Assembly (NCBI GenBank): GCA_026399415.1
Contig: JAPLQZ010000016.1
Location: forward strand, 1 to 44,499
Origin: Rhodocyclales bacterium
GTDB taxonomy: Bacteria > Pseudomonadota > Gammaproteobacteria > Burkholderiales > Rhodocyclaceae
Reading direction: 5' to 3'
DNA length: 44,499 nt
The notes beneath the pieces were generated by a model. It was not told the DNA's origin and ran no database searches. It saw only the letters and a program-made list of their open reading frames with translations. Shown in pieces: positions 29,214-38,984 of this stretch. The position numbers and the translations under genes are program-made. Position 1 is the stretch's first letter; every line of letters begins with the position of its first letter.

Positions 29214-30649
29214 GATTCGTCGCCTCCCAGTCCCAAACGCGACAGCTTCATGCGCAGTCCGACACGCGTGAGTCCGAGTTCTTCGGCCACGCGCGTCTTG
29301 TTGCCGCGGTGGCGGCGCAGGGACGCGTCAATCACCTGCGCCTCGACCTGATCGAGAAGCTCCTTGAGAGTCGCACCGTCCGGGTCGAATCCGGACGCCG
29401 CCGGCTGGATGGAGGCCGCCGACTGGCCCACCTGCGGCGAAAACAGGCTGGCTTCGAGCACATCGCCCTCACCGAGGGCCAGCGCACGCAATACCTCGTT
29501 CTGCAACTCGCGCACATTGCCCGGCCAGCGATGGGCGACCAGACACTTCATGGCTTCGGCGGAAAATCGCCGTCCCGCCAACGCCGACTCCTTGAACATG
29601 CCGGCGACGATCAGCGGAATGTCCTGCGGTCGTTCGCGCAACGCCGGCATATAGAAGGTGATGCCGGCGATGCGGTAGTACAGATCCTGACGAAAACGGC
29701 CGCTGGCTACGTCGGCTTCGAGATTGCGGTTGGTCGCGGCGATGATGCGGACATCGACCGACACCGGACGCGGACTGCCCACCGGACGCACTTCTCCTTC
29801 CTGCAGGGCGCGCAGCAGCTTGACCTGGAAAGCCGGCGAGGTGTCGCCAATTTCGTCGAGAAACAGGGTGCCTCCATCGGCCTGTTGAAACAGGCCGATG
29901 CGATCTTCATGGGCGCCGGTAAACGCACCGCGCTTGTGACCGAAGAGTTCGGCTTCGAGCAAGGTATCCGGCACCGCGCCGCAGTTCTCCACCACAAAGG
30001 GCCCCTCGGCGCGCTCGCTGGCGTAGTGGATGGCACGCGCGAGCAGTTCCTTGCCGGTGCCCGATTCGCCGGTGACCAGCACCGACAACTCATGCCCGGC
30101 AATTTTTTGCGCCACTTCACAGATGCTGTTCAAGGGGCTGTCCGCCGCCCGCGTCAGACGATCAAAGCCGGACCGGGCGCGCACCCTGCCGCGCCGGCTG
30201 GCGACTCGCTGCACCAGTTGCTCGGGGCTGTCACGCAGTTCCAGCGACAGACGCTGGTTCTCCTGCTGCAAGCGCCACAACTCGGCCGCGCTCTTCAGTG
30301 TCAGCAACAACTGATCGGGATGCCATGGCTTCAGCAGGTACTGCCAGATGCCCGCGTCGTTGATGCCGGAAATGATGTCCTCGGCATCGGTGTAGCCGGA
30401 GAGGATCAGACGAACGGTGTCGGGCCACTGGGCGCGCACGCGGCGCAGGAACTCAACGCCCGAAGTATCCGGCATGCGCTGATCGGACAGCACGATATGG
30501 ACGAACTCGCGGCCCATGATGAGTTCGCCCTCTTCTGCGGAAGAAGCGGTGAGCACCGTGAAATCTTCTTCCAGCGTGCGACGCAGCGTTTCCAGCGAAC
30601 GCTGTTCGTCATCGACCACCAGTACGGTCAAGGGTGTACGCGCCTTCAC
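29210..30649 (-). CDS. hoxA: NtrC-type sigma54-dependent response regulator HoxA/HupR
   Basis: Receiver 'VLVVDDEQRSLETL...SDQRMPDTSG', AAA+ GESGTGKE and GAFTGA motifs, C-terminal HTH; GTG start at 30649 inferred from 4-nt GTGA overlap with hoxX. Confidence 0.92.
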   Translation of the reverse strand: MKARTPLTVLVVDDEQRSLETLRRTLEEDFTVLTASSAEEGELIMGREFVHIVLSDQRMPDTSGVEFLRRVRAQWPDTVRLILSGYTDAEDIISGINDAGIWQYLLKPWHPDQLLLTLKSAAELWRLQQENQRLSLELRDSPEQLVQRVASRRGRVRARSGFDRLTRAADSPLNSICEVAQKIAGHELSVLVTGESGTGKELLARAIHYASERAEGPFVVENCGAVPDTLLEAELFGHKRGAFTGAHEDRIGLFQQADGGTLFLDEIGDTSPAFQVKLLRALQEGEVRPVGSPRPVSVDVRIIAATNRNLEADVASGRFRQDLYYRIAGITFYMPALRERPQDIPLIVAGMFKESALAGRRFSAEAMKCLVAHRWPGNVRELQNEVLRALALGEGDVLEASLFSPQVGQSAASIQPAASGFDPDGATLKELLDQVEAQVIDASLRRHRGNKTRVAEELGLTRVGLRMKLSRLGLGGDES

Positions 30650-32373
30650 GTCGGCACCTTCCAGCCGAGGTCGCGGTGGCGCGCCAGATGGCGAGGCGTC
30701 CACGACGCCGGTGACTTGCGCACGAAGTGGTGACGGGCGACGTGGTAGCTTGGGTCAAAGCCGTAGAAGTTGCGCCGCATGTGCGCCAGTTCCTCTTCCC
30801 GATAGGCCGCCAGCGGCTTTTCTGCTTCGTCCTGTGCGCGACGTTCGCGCTTCGCCGCCAGGCGCGCCGCGAGATCGGGCGCTGCGGCGATTTCGGCTGC
30901 GCCTCGCGCCACATCAATGCGATAAGCCTGGGTATCGCCGGCCAGGCAGGCGTCGCTAAATCCCGTCTCCGCCGCACGCTGCGCCGTGAGCGGTTGCCGG
31001 TTACGCATGATCGCCCGGCTCCTGCCGCCCACGTTCGTTTCGCCCAGTCGATGCGGCAGCAGATAAGTCCAGTATTCCGAGCCGTATAAATTGCCCATGT
31101 TCTTGTAATGCGGATTGAGGATCACGCCTTCACGCGCCCAGACCAGATCGGCTGCCCGCGCCAGGAAGCAGCCGCCCGCGCCGGCATTGCCGGCCAGCGC
31201 GGCAATCGTAACCTGTCCTCCGGTCTCGATCAGTTCGCGGGCCAGATCGTTCATCGCATTGATGTTGTTCCAGGATTCGTCCGCTGGCGAATCTGCCGCC
31301 TCGATGACGTTGAGATGAATGCCGTTGGACCAGAAGTCGGTACCACCCATCAATACCAGCACCTGTACCGGCCGCTGCTTCGCCCAGGCCAGAGCGGAGC
31401 GCAGGCGCTCGCATTGGAAGGTCGACATTGCGCCGTTATAGAACTCGAAATGGAGAAAGCCTACAGCGTCGCTTTCCTCATAGGCTATGTCCTGCCATGT
31501 TTCGCCGTCCACGCGCCACCAATCTGCCAGCGGTGCTTCGGGAAGTGAGGCCGACTCAGCGGCGAAGGCTAGTGTCACCGGGAGCTTGATGCTACCCGCG
31601 CGTTTGGCATGGCTGATCCACAATGCGCCGTCGCAGGTTTTGCGTAGCACAGCGGTTTCGCGCCGCGCCAGCAAATCGCCGGGCTTCGCTTCCGGCACAC
31701 CGCGAAGGACCGCCTCGGGCCACGCATCGAAAATATGACAGGGCTCGCCGAACAGGCTGTCGGCGACACCGGGGAAGCCATCGGCGGCATTGATTTTTCT
31801 CAGTACGGTTGCCGTGTCGTCGCCCTGCCAGTCGACGACGCGATCCGTCTGCTTCATCAGAGGCCGCAATCTGCCACGCCCGTCGCTGTATTCGGTCAGC
31901 GGAGTCGGGACAAAATCGCCCGCCGCATACCGCTCCACCGCTTGCAGCACGGCGGTTGTCGCGGCCTGCGTGACCTCGTTGCGATAGATGCTCGACTTCT
32001 TGGCGAGGCGCAACGGAAATACGGCACTGGCCCAGACCGGCCCGGCATCCATCTCGGCCTCGGCCTGCAGCACCGTGACGCCCCACTCGGCTTTCCCCTC
32101 CTGTATCGCCCAGTCCAGCGCCGATGGCCCGCGGTCACCGATGATGCCGGGGTGCACGATGAGACAAACATGTTGCGACCAGATCGACTCGGGAATCGCC
32201 CGGCGCAGATACGGCGCCACGATCAGTTGCGGCTTGAACAGGGCGACAGCTTCCTCGGCCACGCTATCGGCAATGTCGAATTCGATGGAAATCTCGTAAC
32301 CGCGCCGCTGCAGTTCCGCCCCAAGTCGTTGCGTCAGGCTGTTGAAGGCGTGGGTGAGGAGCAGGATGCGCAT
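30646..32373 (-). CDS. hoxX: Hydrogenase maturation protein HoxX/HypX (formyltransferase-like plus enoyl-CoA hydratase-like)
   Basis: 'MRILLLTHAFNSLTQRLGAELQRRGYEISIEFD...LIVHPGIIGDRGPSALDWAI'; TGATG overlap with hypE. Confidence 0.93.
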   Translation of the reverse strand: MRILLLTHAFNSLTQRLGAELQRRGYEISIEFDIADSVAEEAVALFKPQLIVAPYLRRAIPESIWSQHVCLIVHPGIIGDRGPSALDWAIQEGKAEWGVTVLQAEAEMDAGPVWASAVFPLRLAKKSSIYRNEVTQAATTAVLQAVERYAAGDFVPTPLTEYSDGRGRLRPLMKQTDRVVDWQGDDTATVLRKINAADGFPGVADSLFGEPCHIFDAWPEAVLRGVPEAKPGDLLARRETAVLRKTCDGALWISHAKRAGSIKLPVTLAFAAESASLPEAPLADWWRVDGETWQDIAYEESDAVGFLHFEFYNGAMSTFQCERLRSALAWAKQRPVQVLVLMGGTDFWSNGIHLNVIEAADSPADESWNNINAMNDLARELIETGGQVTIAALAGNAGAGGCFLARAADLVWAREGVILNPHYKNMGNLYGSEYWTYLLPHRLGETNVGGRSRAIMRNRQPLTAQRAAETGFSDACLAGDTQAYRIDVARGAAEIAAAPDLAARLAAKRERRAQDEAEKPLAAYREEELAHMRRNFYGFDPSYHVARHHFVRKSPASWTPRHLARHRDLGWKVPT

Positions 32374-33437
32374 CAGCAAATCCGAGGCAACTGATCGCCC
32401 GCCAGCCAATCGACGATGCGGCGGCCGCCAAAGGCCGTGGTGAGCTGAACGAAGTGGTGATCGTCGGCGATAACCTCGCCAATCAGTGCGGCCTCACGCC
32501 CTAGCGGATGGGCGCGCATCGCTGCCAGCACACGCTCGACATCCGAGCCGGCGCAGATCGCAATGAGCTTTCCCTCATTGGCGACGTAGAGCGGATCAAG
32601 GCCGAGGAATTCGCAGGCTGCGGCGACCACCGGCTTCACCGGAATTGCCTTCTCGTGGAGCATCATGCCGACCTCGGATTGACCGGCGATTTCGTTCAGC
32701 GTCGCCGCCAGCCCGCCCCGCGTAGGGTCGCGCAGGCAGCGCAGGTCGGCGCCAGTGGCGAGCATCGCAGCGATCAAACCATTCAGCGCCGCCGTGTCGG
32801 ATTCGATCGGCGCATCGAAGGACAGGTTCTCGCGCTTGCTCATGATCGCCACGCCGTGGTCACCCATCGACCCGGAGATGATGATCGCATCACCCGGCCG
32901 CGCCCGGCTGCCGCCGAGCTCGATGCCATCGGGCAGCACGCCGACACCCGTGGTGGTGATGAACACGCCATCGCCCTTGCCGCGCTCGACAACCTTGGTA
33001 TCGCCCGTCACCACCGGCACGCCGGCCTCGCGCGCCGCATGCGCCATGGATTCGACGATGCGCGCCAGATCGGCCAGCGGGAAGCCTTCTTCGAGGATGA
33101 AACCGGCCGCCAGATACAAAGGTGTCGCGCCCATCACGGCGACATCATTCACCGTGCCATGCACCGAGAGGCAGCCGATGTCGCCGCCAGGAAAAAACAG
33201 CGGCGAGACGACATGGCAATCGGTGGACATCACGAGGCGCCCCGGGCGGCCTTCAACAGTCGGCGCTGGCAGTACGGCGCCGTCGTTGCCCTGACCCAGA
33301 TATTCGTTGCCCAGGTGTTTGGCGAACAGCTCGGAAATCAGCTGCACCATGGATCGGCCGCCTGACCCGTGTGTCAGATCGACCCGCCCCTGTTTCAAGT
33401 CGAGCGGCCGCACGTAACCTCTTTTTACCTCTCCCAT
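32373..33437 (-). CDS. hypE: Hydrogenase maturation protein HypE
   Basis: 'LTHGSGGRSM'...ends 'LPRIC*' (C-terminal Cys). Confidence 0.96.
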   Translation of the reverse strand: MGEVKRGYVRPLDLKQGRVDLTHGSGGRSMVQLISELFAKHLGNEYLGQGNDGAVLPAPTVEGRPGRLVMSTDCHVVSPLFFPGGDIGCLSVHGTVNDVAVMGATPLYLAAGFILEEGFPLADLARIVESMAHAAREAGVPVVTGDTKVVERGKGDGVFITTTGVGVLPDGIELGGSRARPGDAIIISGSMGDHGVAIMSKRENLSFDAPIESDTAALNGLIAAMLATGADLRCLRDPTRGGLAATLNEIAGQSEVGMMLHEKAIPVKPVVAAACEFLGLDPLYVANEGKLIAICAGSDVERVLAAMRAHPLGREAALIGEVIADDHHFVQLTTAFGGRRIVDWLAGDQLPRIC

Positions 33438-34565
33438 TTAATGCATGTCCTTGTAACGACCGTAGCTGTAGTGCGCGGCGCAGGCGCCTTCCGAACTCAC
33501 CATGCAGGAACCGATCGGGTTTTCCGGAGTGCACACGGTGCCGAACAGCTTGCAGTCCTGCGGCTTCTTGACGCCGCGCAGGATCGCGCCGCAGTCGCAG
33601 GCCTTGTGGTCTGGGACCGAACGATAGTCCAGATTGAAGCGCCGCTCGGCATCGAAGGCGGCATACTTCTGCCGGATCTTCAGCGCCGAATAGGGCACCA
33701 CCGACAGGCCGCGCCATTCGAATTCGCGGCGCAGTTCGAATACTTCGGCGACGCGGTCCTGCGCTTTCAGATTGCCGTCGCGGCTGACGGCACGCGCGAA
33801 CTCGTTTTCCACCTCGGCACGACCCTCGTTGACCTGACGCACCAGCATCAGGATCGCCTGCATCACATCCAGCGGTTCGAAGCCGGCAATGACCACCGGC
33901 TTGCGGTATTCCTCGGCGAAGAACTCGTAGGGCCGGCTGCCGATCACCGTGGACACATGCGCCGGTCCGATGAAGCCGTCCAGCGGCACCGTGCCCCACT
34001 GGCGTACCTCAGGCGATTCGAGGATGTTACTGATGGCCGATGGCGTCAACACGTGACAGCAGAGCACGCTGAAATTGACCAGGCCCTCGGCCTCGGCCTG
34101 CTGGATGGCGACCGCCGTGGGCGGCGTGGTGGTCTCGAAACCGATAGCGAAGAACACTACCTCACGCGCCGGATTATCGCGCGCAATCTGCAGCGCATCG
34201 ATGGTCGAATACACCATGCGGATATCGCCGCCGCGCGCCTTGGCCTTCATCAGGGACAAGCCCTCGGAAGCCGGAATGCGCAGCGTGTCGCCGTAGGTGC
34301 ACAGGATCACGCCGTGGTTCAGCGCCAGATCGATCGCCATGTCCACGCGGCCGATGGGCAGCACACAGACCGGGCAGCCGGGACCATGCACCATGCGTAT
34401 CGCCGGCGGCAGCAGATCGCTCAAACCATAGCGGGAAATGGCATGGGTATGTCCGCCGCAGAATTCCATGAAGCTGTAGCTGCGACCGGGCTCAACCGCT
34501 GCACTGATGCTCAGCGCAAGATTCTTTGCGACCTCGCCATCGCGGAATTCGTCGATGTATTTCAC
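33438..34565 (-). CDS. hypD: Hydrogenase maturation protein HypD
   Basis: 'MEFCGGHTHAISRYG', 'HGPGCPVCVLP', 'VIAGFEPLDVMQAI'. Confidence 0.97.
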   Translation of the reverse strand: MKYIDEFRDGEVAKNLALSISAAVEPGRSYSFMEFCGGHTHAISRYGLSDLLPPAIRMVHGPGCPVCVLPIGRVDMAIDLALNHGVILCTYGDTLRIPASEGLSLMKAKARGGDIRMVYSTIDALQIARDNPAREVVFFAIGFETTTPPTAVAIQQAEAEGLVNFSVLCCHVLTPSAISNILESPEVRQWGTVPLDGFIGPAHVSTVIGSRPYEFFAEEYRKPVVIAGFEPLDVMQAILMLVRQVNEGRAEVENEFARAVSRDGNLKAQDRVAEVFELRREFEWRGLSVVPYSALKIRQKYAAFDAERRFNLDYRSVPDHKACDCGAILRGVKKPQDCKLFGTVCTPENPIGSCMVSSEGACAAHYSYGRYKDMH

Positions 34566-34795
34566 TACGCGGCCATTCCCGCCTGGTTCAGCTCGGCAAA
34601 CAGCGCGAGCGTCTTTTCCGCTTCCTCGGGATCGAGTTTGGACAAGGCATAACCCACATGCAGAATCACATAGTCGCCCACCTGCACATCGGCCAGCAGC
34701 GCCAGGGAGATTTCCTTCCTGACGCCGCCCAGATCGACAATCGCCGTGTCGTCAGCGCCGACTTCTATCACTTTGACGGGTATCGCCAGACACAT
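34565..34795 (-). CDS. hypC: Hydrogenase maturation chaperone HypC
   Basis: MCLAIPVKVIEVG...VGDYVILHVGYALSKLDPEEAEKTL; ATGA overlap with hypD. Confidence 0.96.
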   Translation of the reverse strand: MCLAIPVKVIEVGADDTAIVDLGGVRKEISLALLADVQVGDYVILHVGYALSKLDPEEAEKTLALFAELNQAGMAA

Positions 34796-34910
34796 GATCA
34801 GCCGCCCGCCGGGCCGCCCCAAGGGCGGCTGAAGACATAAACATGGAAGACGCGCAGCGGCTGAACCAATGTCACCCCTTTCCTCGGGAAAGGGGATGGG
34901 GGATAGGTAG

Positions 34911-36065
34911 TCATGGTTGCTCCAGAAGGTGAATTGCAACCCAGGCCTGCCCCAGCGAAATTGCGGTATCACCGGGCAACAGCCGGCGTGGCAGCAGCAG
35001 ATCAAGCCCTGTGCCGGGAACTCTCTCGGCGAGTCCAGTACGCAGCAGCTTGTTGAAGAAGCAGCCGCCGCCACAGGCCAGGCGTTCGATCCCGGTCGCC
35101 TCGGCGGCGCGGGTGACCCAATGCAGCAATGCCGCCACCAGCGTGGCGTGAAACAGCGCCGCCCCGTAGGCGGTGTCCGGCTCCGAGGACAATGCCCCGA
35201 GCAGCGGCAGCAGATCCAGTTCGCCTTTGACGTCGATATGCCAGCCACCCTCGAGCGGCTCCGGCCAGCCATGCGCCTCGATATAGGCAGTCGCATTCTG
35301 TTCGAGGGCAATGGCGGCCTCCGCTTCAAATTCCATTTTCAAGCAAATACCGAGCAGTCCTGCAGCAGCATCGAAGACGCGACCCATACTGGAAGTTCGC
35401 GGGCTGTTCAAACCCTTGGCCAGCATGGCTGCAACAATTCCGGCACCCGCCTGATCGGCAAAACGCGTGGCGATTTCCTCGCCGCGGCCGAGATCGAACA
35501 GGACGGCGGCTGCCATGCGCCAGGGATCGCGGGCGGCGCGGTCGCCACCGGGCAGCGCCAGGGGACGCAGATGGCCGACCCGCTCAAAGCGGGCTCCATC
35601 GACCTGTAAGAGTTCCCCGCCCCAGGCCTGCCCATCGGTACCGAGGCCAACGCCATCGAGCGCCAAACCCAATACGGGGCCGGATATGCCATGCTCCGCA
35701 ACGACGGCGGCAATGTGGGCATGGTGATGCTGGACGCCGATCGCCTCGATGCCGAGTTCCGCTGCCAGTTGCACCGCAAAGTGCGTCGAATGCAAGTCCG
35801 GATGCAGGTCATGGGCAATCGCAACCGGTTTCTTGCCCACGGCATCGAGTGCCTGCAATAGTTCGCGGGCCGTTGCTTCATGGGCAAGACAGGCTTCGGC
35901 CTGAAACAGGTCTCCCACCGTATGCGACACCCAAGCCTGCTTGCCCTGCGCCAGGCACACCGTATTCTTGAACCATGCTCCCATGGCCAGCAATGGCGGC
36001 GCGGTACGTACCAGCTCAAGCTGATGTTCAACACAGCCTGGCACGGCATTCCCCGCAGCATTCAT
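34911..36065 (-). CDS. hypF: Short HypF (HypF1-like): C-terminal carbamoyltransferase/Kae1-like part only
   Basis: 'QHHHAHIAAVVAEHG', 'ALDGVGLGTDGQAWGGE', 'LACGGGCFFNKLL'; acylphosphatase, zinc-finger and YrdC regions absent; start at ATG 36065 or slightly upstream. Confidence 0.9.
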   Translation of the reverse strand: MNAAGNAVPGCVEHQLELVRTAPPLLAMGAWFKNTVCLAQGKQAWVSHTVGDLFQAEACLAHEATARELLQALDAVGKKPVAIAHDLHPDLHSTHFAVQLAAELGIEAIGVQHHHAHIAAVVAEHGISGPVLGLALDGVGLGTDGQAWGGELLQVDGARFERVGHLRPLALPGGDRAARDPWRMAAAVLFDLGRGEEIATRFADQAGAGIVAAMLAKGLNSPRTSSMGRVFDAAAGLLGICLKMEFEAEAAIALEQNATAYIEAHGWPEPLEGGWHIDVKGELDLLPLLGALSSEPDTAYGAALFHATLVAALLHWVTRAAEATGIERLACGGGCFFNKLLRTGLAERVPGTGLDLLLPRRLLPGDTAISLGQAWVAIHLLEQP

Positions 36066-36069
36066 GACT

Positions 36070-37023
36070 TCATGAACTCCGGGCCGCAAGTTGTCCTTCG
36101 AGTTCGGCAATGCGGCGCTGCAGGCTATCGACGGTGTCCTGCCGCTGACCACGCGCCGCGGCAGCGCCGGTTTCGATCCACGCCAGCCACGCGTCCATGC
36201 CCTGCCCCGTGGTGGCCGAGACTTCGATCACCTCGATCCGGGGATTGACCCGACGCGCGAACTCGATGGCACGCGGCACGCTGAACGTCAGATGCGGCAG
36301 CAGATCGCACTTGTTCATCAGCATCAGTCTGGCGGCACGGAACATGTCGGGGTACTTGATCGGCTTGTCCTCGCCTTCGGTAACGGAAAGGATGACCACC
36401 TTGTACGCTTCGCCCAGATCGAAAGCCGCCGGACACACGAGATTGCCGACATTCTCGATCATCAGTAGTGAGTCGTCCGACAATTCGAGCTTGCCCATGG
36501 CGTGCCCGACCATGTGCGCATCGAGATGGCAGCCCTTGCCGGTGTTGATCTGGATGGCCGGCGCACCGGTGGCGCGAATGCGCTCGGCATCCTGGCTGGT
36601 CTGCTGGTCGCCCTCGATGACGGCTACGCGCTGCCCGCCCTTGAGCATTTCTATTGTCTTTACCAACAGCGTAGTCTTGCCCGAGCCCGGGCTGGAGACA
36701 AGGTTCAGGGTGAAGATTCCGCGCTCCGCCAGGTGTTGCCGGTTCTCGGCGGCATAGGCGTTGTTCTTGGACAGGATGTCCTGCTCGATCTGCACCATGC
36801 GCTTGTTGCTGACACCAGGAGCATGCGCATGCGCTGGCACATAGCTGTGCTGATGTGCGTGGGCATGCGGATGCGCGTGCGCCGCACCTGCCGCGTGCTC
36901 GTGATCATGGTCATGATCGTGGTTGTGCGTGGTGCCATCGGCATGCACGTGATCATGTTCATGATGGGCGTGTTCGCCATCAATTTTCACTTCGCCGGCG
37001 CCGCAACCGCATGTCGTACACAT
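36070..37023 (-). CDS. hypB: Hydrogenase nickel incorporation GTPase HypB with His-rich N-terminus
   Basis: MCTTCGCG, His-rich region, P-loop '[11 protein letters not shown]'. Confidence 0.97.
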   Translation of the reverse strand: MCTTCGCGAGEVKIDGEHAHHEHDHVHADGTTHNHDHDHDHEHAAGAAHAHPHAHAHQHSYVPAHAHAPGVSNKRMVQIEQDILSKNNAYAAENRQHLAERGIFTLNLVSSPGSGKTTLLVKTIEMLKGGQRVAVIEGDQQTSQDAERIRATGAPAIQINTGKGCHLDAHMVGHAMGKLELSDDSLLMIENVGNLVCPAAFDLGEAYKVVILSVTEGEDKPIKYPDMFRAARLMLMNKCDLLPHLTFSVPRAIEFARRVNPRIEVIEVSATTGQGMDAWLAWIETGAAAARGQRQDTVDSLQRRIAELEGQLAARSS

Positions 37024-37033
37024 CGTATTTCTC

Positions 37034-37375
37034 CTAAGCCACTTCGAGTTCCTTGACCCGCATTTCAGTGCCGCCCGTCACGTGCAGCTGATGGCTGCCG
37101 CACTGCGGACACTCGCCGAAGACCTCCGTCATCGGCACCGTCATCGAACACTGCATGCACCAGCCGGTACCTGGCAGCGCAATTATCTCCAGGCGAGCGC
37201 CGTCGGCCAAGCTATCCCGCGTCACGACGTCGAAGCAGAACTTCATGGCCTCGACCTCAACACCGGCAAGCTGACCGATTTCCAGCCAGACCGTGCTTAC
37301 TCGAGCAAACGATTGCTGACGCGAGGAATCCTCGATCAACTGCAATATTCCCTCGGCGAGCGACATTTCGTGCAT
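37034..37375 (-). CDS. hypA: Hydrogenase nickel incorporation protein HypA
   Basis: [16 protein letters not shown]; two CxxC zinc motifs. Confidence 0.97.
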   Translation of the reverse strand: MHEMSLAEGILQLIEDSSRQQSFARVSTVWLEIGQLAGVEVEAMKFCFDVVTRDSLADGARLEIIALPGTGWCMQCSMTVPMTEVFGECPQCGSHQLHVTGGTEMRVKELEVA

Positions 37376-37384
37376 GATCGCAGT

Positions 37385-37897
37385 TTACGCCTTAAGTCCG
37401 CCAATAACTCCTCGCAAAAAGCCCCTGCGACTGGTCGGGACTTGCAGCACCGAGCGTCCGGACATTCGTGCCGCCTCATGCTGATCGACGTTCGCCGATA
37501 CATCGAGAAATAGAGCATTCATTACCTCATTGGCCGTCGTCTCGGCAGCGGCCTGATCAGGGAATTCGAATACTGGAGAGAACAGCGAACAGAACTGGTA
37601 CGCACCGCATTCCGGTTCATCGCCGCCCATGAAATCGTAGCTGCCGGAAGGGAAATCCCACGCCTGCCGGCAATCGGCGGCGAGATGCAGATCGCGGGCA
37701 GCCTTGGCGGCGAGCATCACCAGATTGATTGCCCACGGCGTGATCAGCACACCAACAAGATAGTTTTCATGCGAGGGCCGAAAGTCGACGGCGGCGACTC
37801 GCAGGGCAGGATTGTTCATTGGCAGCCCTGCCATGCGAGTGGCGGCAATACGCGAGAAAGCGGTGGTCAGCGCGCCAACCGTCTCAGTCAGCGCCAT
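37385..37897 (-). CDS. hoxT: HybE-family hydrogenase assembly chaperone (HoxT-like)
   Basis: 'MAGLPMNNPALRVAAVDFRPSHENYLVGVLITPWAINLVML' is the HybE-family signature. Confidence 0.88.
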   Translation of the reverse strand: MALTETVGALTTAFSRIAATRMAGLPMNNPALRVAAVDFRPSHENYLVGVLITPWAINLVMLAAKAARDLHLAADCRQAWDFPSGSYDFMGGDEPECGAYQFCSLFSPVFEFPDQAAAETTANEVMNALFLDVSANVDQHEAARMSGRSVLQVPTSRRGFLRGVIGGLKA

Positions 37898-38114
37898 CGT
37901 CGAGCAGCAGGAAGCGCTCCCGTGCGGCCTCACATCCAGGGCAAACCCAATGCTCCGGCAGATCGGCGAATGCGGTCCCTACGGGAATCTGGCCGATCGG
38001 ATCACCCTCGGTCGGGTCATAGACGAGCCAGCAGACGCCGCACTCGAAGAGCGCCAGCGGGTTGGCGGCCACCTCGCGCCCGGTGCGCTCGAAGGAACCT
38101 GCGGGAAACTTCAT
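37884..38114 (-). CDS. hoxR: Rubredoxin-like protein HoxR/HupI
   Basis: 'FECGVCWLVYDPTEGDPIGQIPVGTAFADLPEHWVCPGCEA' rubredoxin CxxC pairs. Confidence 0.93.
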   Translation of the reverse strand: MKFPAGSFERTGREVAANPLALFECGVCWLVYDPTEGDPIGQIPVGTAFADLPEHWVCPGCEAARERFLLLDDGAD

Positions 38115-38123
38115 GACCAGCCC

Positions 38124-38969
38124 CTATATTGCACTTTCGAGCGACGCTATCCACTCCCCTAATCGGGTAGTGGTCTCTTCATAGTCTTCCGCCGCAGCCA
38201 GCGCCACGGCCGGCACATCGACGATCTCGATCGAATTGAGGATCAGTTTTTCCATGTTGTTGAAATACTGCACCCACCAGACATAAGGCAGCGCGGTGGC
38301 AGTGATGCGACAGTTACCAAAGCCGCGCGACAGAATGGAAAACGAAATGCGACCCAGCTGCTCGTCGAGCCAGAGCAGATCGTCGGGCGTCGCCGGCAGC
38401 AATGACAGATTGATGACATGCGCCGGTCGTCCTGGACTCCATTGCGCCGACAGGCTGCGTATCTCGTGATACAGCGCCGGGGCGTTCATCAGTTCGGGAG
38501 GCGGCTCGACAGTGGCGGCAAACGACAACGCGCGTACCAGCGCCAGATCGCGCAAGGCAGCGGGAAAGGCGCTGGCCTCGACGTCGTCGACACCGTCGCC
38601 GCGAATCCGCCAGATGCCGGTAAACGCCGTTTCCTGCGCACACCGGTCACCTCCGGTGAGCACGCTCACTTCACCTTCGCCGAGCAATTCATTGATCTCG
38701 GCCCGCACCGCCGGCGCACACTGCAACAAGGAGAAGCGTACCGGCGGTGATGTTCCAAACGGGGTCGCGCGCAACCCGACCAGCAACTGGCGCAGGAAAT
38801 CCATCGCCGCCGCCACGACCTCCGGCGGCGCATTCAGTTCTGCCAGCGGCGGCCGGAAGGTATGGACGTCGCTTGGCACCTCAAGCGTCGCCAGTATCTC
38901 GTCTTCGAGCGGCTGCGAACCGGGACCGATATTGGGCGTGTAGGCTACAACCGGGATTGGAAAGGTCAT
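38124..38969 (-). CDS. hoxQ: HoxQ/HupH-like hydrogenase expression protein
   Basis: 'MTFPIPVVAYTPNIGPGSQPLEDE', 'GEGEVSVL'; operon order. Confidence 0.9.
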   Translation of the reverse strand: MTFPIPVVAYTPNIGPGSQPLEDEILATLEVPSDVHTFRPPLAELNAPPEVVAAAMDFLRQLLVGLRATPFGTSPPVRFSLLQCAPAVRAEINELLGEGEVSVLTGGDRCAQETAFTGIWRIRGDGVDDVEASAFPAALRDLALVRALSFAATVEPPPELMNAPALYHEIRSLSAQWSPGRPAHVINLSLLPATPDDLLWLDEQLGRISFSILSRGFGNCRITATALPYVWWVQYFNNMEKLILNSIEIVDVPAVALAAAEDYEETTTRLGEWIASLESAI

Positions 38970-38984
38970 CATGGCTGGATTCCT

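Noticed and set aside
29309-30733. 474-aa + strand ORF
   Set aside because: Antisense to hoxA, whose receiver/AAA+ motifs are clear
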